Positions 9,539-19,194 of a stretch of 64,000 nt of DNA are shown piece after piece. Under the pieces are notes generated by a model. The model was not told the origin of the DNA. It ran no database searches and saw only the letters and a program-made list of their open reading frames with translations. Within the stretch, counting starts at the first letter, position 1. Each line of letters starts with the position of its first letter. Both the position numbers and the translations under genes were made by a program. Origin of the DNA: Alligator mississippiensis (taxonomy: Eukaryota; Chordata; Crocodylia; Alligatoridae); contig NC_081826.1 of NCBI RefSeq assembly GCF_030867095.1, forward strand, positions 56,350,001 through 56,414,000, given 5' to 3'.

Positions 9539-10082
9539 ACAAGGTTCCTTGGGTGAATTTGATATCTTTTATTAGACCAACCCAAATGGCTGGAGAATAG
9601 TTATTAAGCAAGCTTTCGGGTTCAAAAACCCTTCGTCAGGCTAAGGAAGCTTCAGCAGTTGGTGTGTGCTCTTCCTGGATGGAATGAAAAGTAAAGAAGC
9701 CAGTGGCTGGGCTGGGCTGGGAAGTCAGTTGCCAGGCAGATTGTAATGTATCAAAAATCCAATGTCTATGTTTAGTCCCTGATCTCTAGTATCCAGCAGG
9801 TTGATGAAATGGAGCTCATAGGCTCATCTCTGGGAAGTGTTGTTTAAGTTTCCCTTGAGGATCAGGACTGAGAGATTGGAGAGAGAGTGGCCCTCCTGTG
9901 AGAAATGTGCCCCCACCGGTAATTGGGTATTTCTACCTGCCTGACGAAGGGTTTTTGAACCCGAAAGCTTGCTTAATAACTATTCTCCAACCATTTGGGT
10001 TGGTCTAATAAAAGATATCAAATTCACCCGAGGAACCTTGTCTGCCTATGTCCTTAGACCAACACGGCCACAACCCAAACCC
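9539..10082 (+). mobile_element. Palindromic retroelement-like insertion, possibly Penelope-like, with 15-bp target duplication
   Basis: Two 100-bp arms, 9541-9640 and 9940-10039, are inverted copies differing at two positions. The right side continues for about 43 bp (10040-10082, ...CCAACACGGCCACAACCC) beyond the point where the left arm stops. CTTCAAATCAGGAAG occurs directly at both borders (9524-9538 and 10083-10097), a 15-bp target duplication. Long variable duplications plus one truncated inverted copy fit a target-primed retroelement better than a cut-and-paste transposon. The arm holds CCTGACGAAGGG, then a GGGTT-TTTG-AACCC mini-hairpin, then GAAAGC. This recalls the CUGANGA...GAAA core of hammerhead ribozymes that Penelope-like elements are known to carry, though with one extra A. 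The interior (9641-9939) shows no open frame. The Penelope assignment is inference. Confidence 0.6.
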
Positions 10083-10097
10083 CTTCAAATCAGGAAG

Positions 10098-10385
10098 GCA
10101 TTACTGAAGATGATGATGTTACTAATAACCCATGTAGAAGGCTAGAAGTCAAAGTTGCAACGTCTTAAAAACACAATTCAAAAGTGAATGAAAGTGCAAC
10201 ATAAATGCATTGTGTTCTACTTAGGAACTTCTATACATAGATCTCAAAGTAGTATAAAAAAGGAGGTCAAATATATTATTCCAAGTTTCATTTATCATAC
10301 AGGAAAACTTGGTTATAAAACACATTAATAATCGGCTGAAGCCATACAGCGAATTGTGCAGTCAGGAACAGAAACCTCTTACGCA
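10098..10385. other. AT-rich unique DNA, no gene seen
   Basis: No frame or repeat recognised between the palindromic element and the LTR-like element. Confidence 0.4.
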
Positions 10386-12169
10386 CTCTGGCAGGGCACC
10401 TAATGTGCCTGCCACTATAAGTCAGGCAGTCTGAGGAGCCATGGGCAAGTGGGGTCAGGCCTAATCAGCAGACCCAGGGGCTGACAGGTGAGGCTGATCA
10501 GGAGTACCATATGACTGCAGGGAGAGTGCTTGACTGGAGGAGGGCTGGGCTGACACAGGACATAAACCAAGACCCTGGGAGCAAGATGGTAGTAGTATCT
10601 GAGGAGCTAGAGGAGCAACACCATCCAGCCAGAAGACTGTAGCTCCTGTATACCACCTGGATACCAGAGGTTTATGGTATGGGGATGGAGGAGGGTCCTG
10701 GGGACCCAGTGTGGCATCCACAATCCTGAAAAGAGGCCAAGTATAGAGAGACCAGACCAGCCTGGGAGAAAGAGGGCTAAGTGCAGAAGCCTAGGAGGAG
10801 GCCAGGCCAGCTCTGGGAGAGCAAGGGCCAAGATGAGAAGGGGACTGAACGATCGGGTCCCAGAGAGGGGCCAGATGTGCCCAGAAGGAGCAGCACATAC
10901 AAGAGGTCTAGTGAGGGGCCTGGTCTGTCCAGAGAAAGGAGTGGCGTGCATAAGGAGCCTAGAGAGAGGCCAAGCCAGTCTTGGGAGAAGGTCTGAGAGT
11001 CATTAGGTCGAGGGAGTGACCAGGTGTGCACAGAGATGGGCCTGAGCAATTGAGATCAAGCTCAAGACCTGGGTGAACCCAGACAGTGGGGCTGGCACGA
11101 CCTTGGTAGGACTTTGAACCTGGTAGAGAGACGGAGAGATATGTGAGGGAGCCCAAGAGGGTGGACCCATGAACAATACTAGCCAATAGTATACTAACTT
11201 CAATGACCTTAGCTGGCCTATCCTGGGGCCAGGGCCCAGGAGGAGCCAAAGGGTGTGAACCTACTGCAAGAGGCAGCCAGAGCTGGAATGCCTGGTGTCT
11301 CTACTGGTCTGATAGTGGGGCCAGGGCCTCAGGGAGGCTGAAGGTCTCTGCAGAGAGAGACCACAGCTGAGAGTTAAGGGTCAGGGTGAGTTAAGGGTCA
11401 GATGACAATGGCTACTTGAGCCATCTGAGGAGGAGGGCTCAAGGACAAGGGGCCTTAGTGCAAGTAGGGGCCAAAGGTAAAGGTGATATGAGATGGAGCT
11501 AGAGTCAGAGGGCCCAGCAGCCACCAACCCAGGGGAGGTGCAGAACTGATAAGGGAGGCCCAGCAAAGAAGATGGGGAAAACAGGTAGGCCTGATGCTGG
11601 TCCTGGGTAAGACCAAAAACTGCACCCTGCTGAAATCATTTGGTGTGGTAGGGCTGCCGGTGGTGGGGCAGCCTCCAGGAAAGGCTACACAGGGGCACTC
11701 CAAGGGATTGGGTGCTGAAAAGCCTCAGCCCCCACTGCCTTGCAAGTTACCCTGTGTAGGGGGAAGGCTAGGGGAGCACACTGACAGAAATGCACTGGGC
11801 AGGGAAAAATCGGGTGGATTACAGGGGTCCATAGGCCTCAGCCAAGTGGAGAGGTCTGAGCCCAGGGAGGGTCTTGAACCAGAGTACGGTGCAGTATGTT
11901 AGGGTCTGGGCTTGAGTTAGGGTGCAACCAGAAATGAGGAGTAGGATGCCATCTGTGAGGCATGGGTGTAGGGGAGGCACAGAGTACAATTGGCACAGAA
12001 GCCCAGGGCCATAAGTCAGGGGTCATTTTAGTAACATCAGGGCAGCCTCCCGCAATCTACATATTTCTATTAACAGCAAGGCATGACAGGCAAGCGCAGG
12101 GTGGATTGCCCCTAAAATAGCAGTATAGAATTTTATTTTTGGGGGGTGCCCTGTTACCACCCTGTTACA
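10386..12169 (+). mobile_element. LTR-like or large non-coding repeat, copy 1
   Basis: Opens with TCTGGCAGGGCACCT and closes with ...CCCTGTTACA. The related copy at 38180-39414 opens TGTGGCAGGGCACCT and closes CCCTGTCACA, so the terminal inverted TGTG...CACA of a solo LTR is likely. Shared interior blocks include CATATGACTGCAGGGAGAG near 10506, ACCCTGCTGAAATCATTTGG near 11625 and GGGCAGCCTCCCGCAATCTA near 12041. There is no gag or pol sequence. The GC-rich middle contains degenerate repeats of about 55 bp. The chance frames in both strands have no family resemblance. Confidence 0.5.
10728..11000. repeat. Degenerate minisatellite of about 55-bp period
   Basis: Units such as GTGCAGAAGCCTAGGAGG (10781), CACATACAAGAGGTCTAG (10894) and GTGCATAAGGAGCCTAGAG (10946) each lead into a GGCCA/TGGCCTGG-GTC-rich block ending in GGGAGAA/GAGAAAGG. 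Spacing is roughly 50-60 bp. Inside LTR-like copy 1. Confidence 0.5.
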
Positions 12170-12395
12170 TGCACCTTAAACATTAAACCACACTGCCTCC
12201 AGTACGTCATAGAATCATGAAAAAACACAAACAGGAAAATATTTATAAATTCTCAGCAATCGAGGGGTTGACAATTCTGTCTCATTTATTTATAAAGATA
12301 AATTCTTCTGGACTGGTACAAGAATGTTGAGGAAAAACAAATAAGCAGAAAAACTAATGTGTTTCTGGTACATTGGACACCTAAGTATTTACAAC

Positions 12396-12797
12396 AGGCC
12401 TGTCCAACTTCAAAGCAGCCAAGGGCTGCACCAGTCACATATGCAAGGACTACACATACACAGGCTCCCAGGACCTGCGCCACCTTCTCCCTTCTCCACC
12501 CCCACAGCCATGTGAGCAGTGTGAGCCAACCTCATGCTGCTGCTGCGCAAGCCCCTTGACCAAGGCTTCTCCCCCTCACCCTATGATACTCCTATGCAGC
12601 AAGGCACAGGAGTTCATCCAGCCCCCTCCATCCATGCTGCCCTTTCCCAGACACCCTGGTCACCATTGCAAAACCAGGAGCAATGGGGGGAGTGGCATCC
12701 AGGTGGGAGCCAGCAGGCTGCAGAACAGTTTGACAGCCCTGAGGTACATGATACTGCTAAGAAGTGAGTAAGCTGGGTAATCATTATGGACAGGAAT
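12396..12797. mobile_element. hAT-like element remnant
   Basis: Begins CAGGCCTGTCCAACTTCAAA, the outer sequence of a known class of hAT ends (CAGGNCTGTCCAAC, then a GGCC-rich block). A weak opposite end (TTATGGACAGG) lies near 12783-12793. The interior is GC-rich with no transposase. Target duplication not recognised. Confidence 0.45.
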
Positions 12798-14728
12798 ATT
12801 TCTGGACATATTAAAATTCTCTCCATCACCAGAGATCTCATTTTTAAACTTACTAAAGAGTCACTCTGGTACATCAGACCATTAACCTAAGGAAAGCTCT
12901 GACTGTCCCTGTTGGCATTTCTGTCTGAAAGGAAGCTCTAGAAAATAGTCCCCAGATAGAAACACAGCTATTAGCCTTGAATTCAAAGTTGGTCCTGTAT
13001 ACATTAAAACCACTGTTGGTTGTAAAATAGATTTCTTAGTTAACCCTTAGACCTAGGCTGTAAAAAAAGAGCAAGATAGTTGCAGAGCATAAATCACACC
13101 CTAAGGAGAATCCACTATGAGTAATCAATAATCAAGGTAAGAGGTGAAAACAACCTGTAACCTCTACCAAATAAAGTATATGGCTACTATTACTGCCAGA
13201 CACTACTGAAAACTGAATGCAAAAAGAGAACACCTTACACTAGTAATGGTAAACTCCTAACACAAACTAAAAATGCCTTTATCGTAAGTCTGCTTTATCA
13301 AGGCATGGCAATAAAAACATCACAAAGGTCAAAAGACCTAACCCAAACTTGAAAACTAAAAGAGAGGATGATGGTGACCTGGAGCATGAAGCAAAGCTTT
13401 ACTCTTCTTAAAACGTGTTAAGCAAGCAAGGCAGTGACATACGTTCCACTACCTCTAAATATGCAACAGCAATAATTTCATTTCAACAATTTCTTATGAG
13501 GAAATTCTTTGCATGGGGATATGAATAGGGCACAATACATGAAATTATGCTGGATGACCTCCTGCTTTTTGTAACCCTCTAAATTCCACCTACCCATGAA
13601 GATATGCATGAGCAGAAAAGTAGGATGTCCAGATCCTCCAAAAAGAAGAGAAGTCAAAGGAAATTAGCACTTAACTTGTCACTGACATCTAAATTGCAGA
13701 ATGAGATACAAGGTCCACTTACTACCTGTGCTACAACAGGGCTGTCATTGCCTGTTAACTGACCTTTGTTCTAAGCATTACCTCAAATTCATTCCCAATA
13801 AAATTGCCACAAGTACGTGAAAGGAGACATTTCTGTAAATGCAGACCAGAAACATTCCATTGATTAAACTAGTACTCTGGTTTCCTTCAACCTCACAAAA
13901 TAGAGACAATATAAAGTACAAGCCCAGCACCTTTCCTGGATCTACTTGGACAGCTCCAAAGCTCTGAGAATGCACCTTGATGCTGAAATAAGTTAGCCGC
14001 TGTACTACAAACATGAGAAACTAGTCATAATGTATGCCTAGCCAATGAATAGCTCTCATGATTGTCAGCTTTCTTAGCCTGGAAGAGTCAAGCAGAGCAT
14101 CCATCATGGGGAGAAGATTACTCCATAAATGGAACTCATACTGTGCATCACCAATACTTGGGAACTGACATACTTCACACAGCACAGCTAAAAATTAAGA
14201 TTACCACTCTTTGTGACCTAGCCAGCAGGATATTTAATCCTAGAGAAGCTGTGTTAAAAACAAATAGAAAGTCCATATCTGCCCTAAGAGCAAATGCTGA
14301 GGACCTGTCTACATTAGAGACTTTACCACTGAAACTATGTCACCACTTAGCATAAATGTGACATATTACAACTGAGGAAGTATTTCTTCAAGCATAGCTA
14401 TGCTAGCTGCAAAATGTAGTTTTCTGTCATTGGTGCTCCAGATACATCAGAGGTCTTCTCAACACAGCTATGTCAGCTTGAGCATAAAAACAAAAACAAA
14501 ACAAAACCATGCCTCTTTTCATACATGGTTTTATCATTTTTTTCCCCACATGAACCTGGCCTGAGTTACCATGGTATCATCCTTAAAAAAAATCCAAGAC
14601 AAAACAGCCACACACCCCTGTTGTGAAACTTACTTCCAACAATCAGCTTGTTTAAGGGTAAAATTATACATCACACTTAGATCATACTAAGGGCACTTAC
14701 AATGTGAGCATCTGTATGTTAAAGCTTA
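12798..14728. other. AT-rich unique DNA, no gene seen
   Basis: Short frames (13778-14014 minus, 14062-14355 plus) resemble no family I know. A possible old short inverted element lies around 14296-14490 (CTGTCTACATTAGAGAC; CATAGCTATGCTAGC), but its ends are not convincing. Confidence 0.4.
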
Positions 14729-14830
14729 TTAGCTCAGGCTAAGTGCTCTCTGATCTCGAAGTTACATCACTTCAGGTGAGGGTTAATGCTGGGCCATGCT
14801 ACCCAGCTTGTGTTAGGTAACTTCAGTCTG
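14729..14830 (+). repeat. Possible 5S-rRNA-derived fragment
   Basis: CTCTCTGATCTCGAAG at about 14746-14761 resembles the internal box of vertebrate 5S rRNA. The following GAGGGTTAATGCTGGG is similar to the later 5S segment, at roughly the right spacing. Intervening bases are poorly conserved. It may be a remnant of a 5S-headed SINE or a chance match. Confidence 0.2.
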
Positions 14831-15082
14831 CTTCATGGAGACAAAATGATCAATTTGCAATCCTACAGCATCTCAGGATGCACTGCTTCCAGCCCTTCTT
14901 CCCCATCCAGACCAGGGACAGGGTTCACATATCCTGGCTCCTAATTAGGATCACCAGCCCATGTGTACCACCAGCCTTCTAGTGGCAAGGCAGAGCTGTG
15001 CAGGCAAGAAATGGTATTAACCCTTAAGGCATAACTGCTAACAGCACATTCTAAGTTTAACACCACTTAGCATTCCACAGAT

Positions 15083-15769
15083 ATAGATTCATAGATGTTA
15101 GGACCGGAAGGGACCTCAATAGATCATCGAGTCCGACCCCCTGCATAAGCAGGAAAGAGTGCTGGGTCTAGATGACCCCAGCTAGATACTCATCTAACCT
15201 CCTCTTGAAGACCCCCAGGGTAGGGGAGAGCACCACCTCCCTTGGGAGCCCGTTCCAGACCTTGGCCACTCGAACTGTGAAGAAGTTCTTCCTAATGTCC
15301 AATCTAAATCTGCTCTCTGCTAGCTTGTGGCCATTATTTCTTGTAACCCCCGGGGGCGCCTTGGTGAATAAAAACTCACCAATTCCCTTCTGTGCCCCCG
15401 CGATGAACTTATAGGCAGCCACAAGGTCGCCTCTCAACCTTCTCTTGCAGAGGCTGAAAAGGTCCAGTTTCTCTAGTCTCTCCTCATAGAGCTTGGTCTG
15501 TAGGCCCTTAACCATACGAGTGGCCCTTCTCTGGACCCTCTCCAGGTTATCCGCATCCTTCTTGAATTGCGGCGCCCAGAATTGCACACAGTACTCCAAC
15601 TGCGGTCTGACCACCGCCCGATAGAGGGGAAGTATCACCTCCTTGGACCTATTCGTCATGCATCTGCTGATGCACAATAAAGTGCCATTGGCTTTTTTGA
15701 TGGCTTCGTCACACTGCCAACTCATGTTCATCTTGGAGTCCACTAGGACTCCAAGATCCCTTTCCACTT
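15083..15769 (-). mobile_element. CR1 LINE copy C (5'-truncated)
   Basis: The plus-strand left edge is TAGATTCATAGATGTTAGGACC, the CR1 3' tail, followed by the 3' UTR. A single open frame at 15168-15767 (199 codons, minus) encodes the ORF2 C-terminus without a stop: [48 protein letters not shown] and [11 protein letters not shown] blocks. The long uninterrupted frame suggests a relatively recent insertion. It is 5'-truncated before the RT catalytic domain, so it has no enzyme function. Confidence 0.92.
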
Positions 15770-16255
15770 ACGCATTTAGATCCCTTTCCACATTTAGACC
15801 ATATAGTATGGTCTAAATGTAACATGCAATTTCACCTTTATGGATAGTAATATAAATAGTGGAGCCAGATATCACTAAATATCCCTATCTACGTCCATTC
15901 ATCTATCATATAGAAGCAGACCTGCCTTCCTCTAGAATGTCAACATTCTAGAGGAATAACCATTAATTCATAGGTTAACCTGCAGCAACTGGAACCTCAA
16001 AACTATTTCATTACATACATGAAATCTCAGCTTCAACAAATCAGGTTTGGGTGGGGATTCTTTTCTTCTTTTTTTCCAGAGCCTTAAAAACAAGCATACT
16101 TGTGCACATGTACTTTTAAAGAATATGATCCCCAGTTCTTTTAGCATCTTCATATATAAAAAGGGAAATAAACACTTACTTCACAGTTGTGATTTACAAA
16201 TTTAATCTTTACATCATAATTTCAGTAATACACTGTATAGTTAGTTAAGCATTAT
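15770..16255. other. AT-rich unique DNA, no gene seen
   Basis: Directly after the CR1 truncation point there is a small duplication of the motif TTTAGATCCCTTTCCAC / ATTTAGACCATATAG. Nothing else is recognised. Confidence 0.4.
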
Positions 16256-18272
16256 TATCAAGTATTTGCAAAAAGAAGAGCCAAGAAAGGGAGCAATCCT
16301 ACAAGCAGAGAAGGAGACAATTCCATTGTACAGGAAAGGGGGCAAAGAAGCCAAAAAACCCTCTTGGTTGAACAGGGAAATCCAGGGGCAAAAACAAAGT
16401 ATATAGGCTGTGGAAGCAGGGGGTAGCTACCAAAGTGGAGTATACCTAAGTTGCCCCGCACTTGCAGGGAGGTAGTCAGAAAGGCCAAAGCAGAAATGGA
16501 ACTTAGGCTGGCAACAAAAAGGCCTTCTTCAGGTATATAGGGAGTAAAAAAAAAGGCACAGGGTAGCATAGGGCCCCCATAGGATAAACTAGAGCAATTA
16601 GGGACAGATAGGAGGAACAAGGCTGAGCTCTTCAATGAGTTTTTTGCTTCTGTATTACTGAACACGGATCAGGACAAATCTCCCAATTGGATCACAGACA
16701 GGTACAAAAGGGAAACCAGCCCACCAACCGTTAGCACCAACTTAGTGAAGGGCACTTGGAAGGGCTGGATGTATTTAAGTCAGCAGGCCCGGATGATCTT
16801 CATCCACGGGCGCTGAAGTGTCATAGCAAAACCACTGGCATGGCTGTTTGAGCATTCTTCATGCTCAAGTCAGGTCCCAGAGGACTGGAAAAGGGCCAAT
16901 GTGGTCCCTATTTTCAAGAAGGGGAGGAAGGAGGATCTAGGTAACTACAGATGGGTTAGTCTCACCTCTATCCTCAGGAAAACCTTTGAAAAAATTATTA
17001 AGGATCACATTTGTGGGAGTCCAGCAGGAAAAAACAATGCTGAAGGGCAACTAGTACGGATTCATAGCAGGTAGATCCTGCCTAACTATGTTTCTTTTTA
17101 TGACCAGGTCACAAAATGTTTAGATGCAAGAATCGAGGTAGATGTCATCTACTTGGATTTTAAGAAAGTCTTTGATATTATATCTTATCCTATTCTCACA
17201 GATAAACTGAGCAGCTGTGACACAGATGATTACACAGTCAGGTAGGTGGCAAATTGGCTTAGGAGTCTCAACCAGAGAGTGGTAGCAGATGGGTCAGTAT
17301 CGACCTGGAAAGATATGAGCAGTGGAGTCCCACAGGGCTTGGTCCTTGGACGTGTGCTATTCCACGTCTTCATCAGTGACTTGGATGAGGGCGTGGAAAG
17401 CACTCTGTCCAAATTCACTGATGATACCAAATTAGGGAGTAAAGTTAACACACTAGAGGGTAGGGAACAAATGCAGGAAGATCTGGACAGGTTGGAAAAG
17501 TGGGAGGAACAGAACAGGATGCAGTTCAACAAGGACAAGTGCAAGGTACTGCACCTAGGGAGAAGGCATCACACCAGCATGCTTACAGGCTAGGGGAGGA
17601 CCTTCTCAGCAGCACAGCAGTGGAAAGGGATCTTGGAGTCATTGCTGACACCAAGATAAATGTTAGTTATCAATGTGACAAAGAGATCAGTAAAGCTAAC
17701 TGCATTTTATCATGCATTAGCAGATGCATGACAAACAGGTCCAGGGATATGATACTTCCCCTCTATGCGGCATTAGTCAGGCCGCAGTTGGAATACTGCA
17801 TCCAGTTTTGGGCACTGCACTTCAAAAGGGATGTGGACAACCTCAAGATGGTTCAGACGAGGGCCTTCAGGCAAAGCCCTATGCGGAGAGATTGACAGGC
17901 CTGGATCTCTTCATCCTCCACAAGAGAAGGCTGAGAGGGGATCTTGTGTCTGCCTACGAATTCATGGGCGGTGGGGACAGCAAGGAGTAGGAGGTGCTGT
18001 TTATCAGGCCACCCCTTGGAGTAACTAAGAACAACGGCCACAAACTGACAGAGAGCAGGTTTAGGTTAGACATCAGGAAAAACTTCTTTACAGTAAGGGT
18101 TGCCAGAATCTGGAATGGGCTTCCAAGGGAGGTGGGGCTCTCCCCTACCTTGAAGGGTCTTTAAGAGGAGGCTAGACATGCATCTGACCCCAGCGCTCTT
18201 TCCTGCCCAGGGCAGGGGATTGGACTCCGTGATCTGCTGAGGTCCCTTCTGACCCAAACTATGAATCTATGA
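16256..18272 (+). mobile_element. CR1 LINE copy D
   Basis: A roughly 2-kb plus-strand CR1 covering the region between endonuclease and RT, the RT and the 3' end. Degenerate coding is readable from about 16260. RT sequence includes GVPQGLVLGRVLFHVFISDL and the catalytic box FTDD in KFTDDTKLGSK (frame 17246-17593). The C-terminal frame is 17500-17895 ([40 protein letters not shown]), shifted relative to the RT. The 3' end is ACTATGAATCTATGAA at about 18257-18272. Multiple frameshifts and stops make it a pseudogene copy. Confidence 0.9.
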
Positions 18273-19194
18273 AACAAGTCTAAAAGGAACAGGTAGGGAA
18301 GTATTTTCTGGATTCAGCAGCATAAAATGGCCTAACACCTGTCAGTTGTCATTATTTAAAAGTTTCTAAAGTAATTTTGAATCTTTGAAGGAACGGCAAA
18401 AAGAATAAATCTTTCCATGCTTTTTTATCCCCTGGAATTTCCTTAATAGCTTGATCAGTAGTTATTCTACATAGTCTCTGGGCTTGGATTTATAGAAGAG
18501 AAAGAGACCTTGAGGCAAAGAAAACTATAATAAATAGTATGTTGGCACTCATCTAACACACTCAATCCAAGAATCCTAATGCATTTTACAAACATGGTAA
18601 AAATTCTAAGTATGTTGAAAGTTGCTTCACATGAAGGAGTGCAACTGGTTTCTGTTACATTTCAGTCGTCTTTTCTAACTTCATTTAAAATGCCTTCTTT
18701 TGGGAGAATAATACTGCCCTAGAGTCCAGATTTAGGAAGTACCTGAAATAACTACATTGTGACATGGTCCTTGTATGAATGTTTGGTGAGTCAAACCTCT
18801 CTCTAAGGAATTTTATGTTTTAGTCACAAGAACCACAAAGGATCTTGATCTATACATAAGGATTAAGATTATTTTTAGATGATCATAACAGGAGTTGATA
18901 TCAGTGAGTATTGAAGAGAAGTTTTCTAACTTCTACTTTGAACTCAATTTATGAAAGCTTAAGTAACTAGTTCTGTTGGAGAAAAAGAAATCATTCAGAA
19001 ACTGCTGTTTTTAAATGAGACAGGAACAATTATCCCCAGTGACTTCATAAGAAAGAAATCTCTGTTAGCATAAGGTAAGTATAGCAACAGCAGTATCACT
19101 GAAATCTTGTAAAATAATCTTGACACATTCCCACTATGCAATTCAGATAGTTAGTTTTCCAGAAGAGAGAAAAAAAAATCTCTTGGATGATAGA
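18273..19194. other. AT-rich unique DNA, no gene seen
   Basis: No frame or repeat recognised between two CR1 copies. Confidence 0.45.

Noticed and set aside
9940-10010. A fully functional hammerhead ribozyme call
   Set aside because: The core resembles a hammerhead but has an extra A before stem II, and neither a stem I nor a credible stem III with a cleavage triplet could be paired by eye; kept only as a hypothesis in the findings.
10461-11902. Frames of 60-114 codons on both strands
   Set aside because: They fall in the LTR-like element and its degenerate minisatellite, with no gag, protease or polymerase motif.
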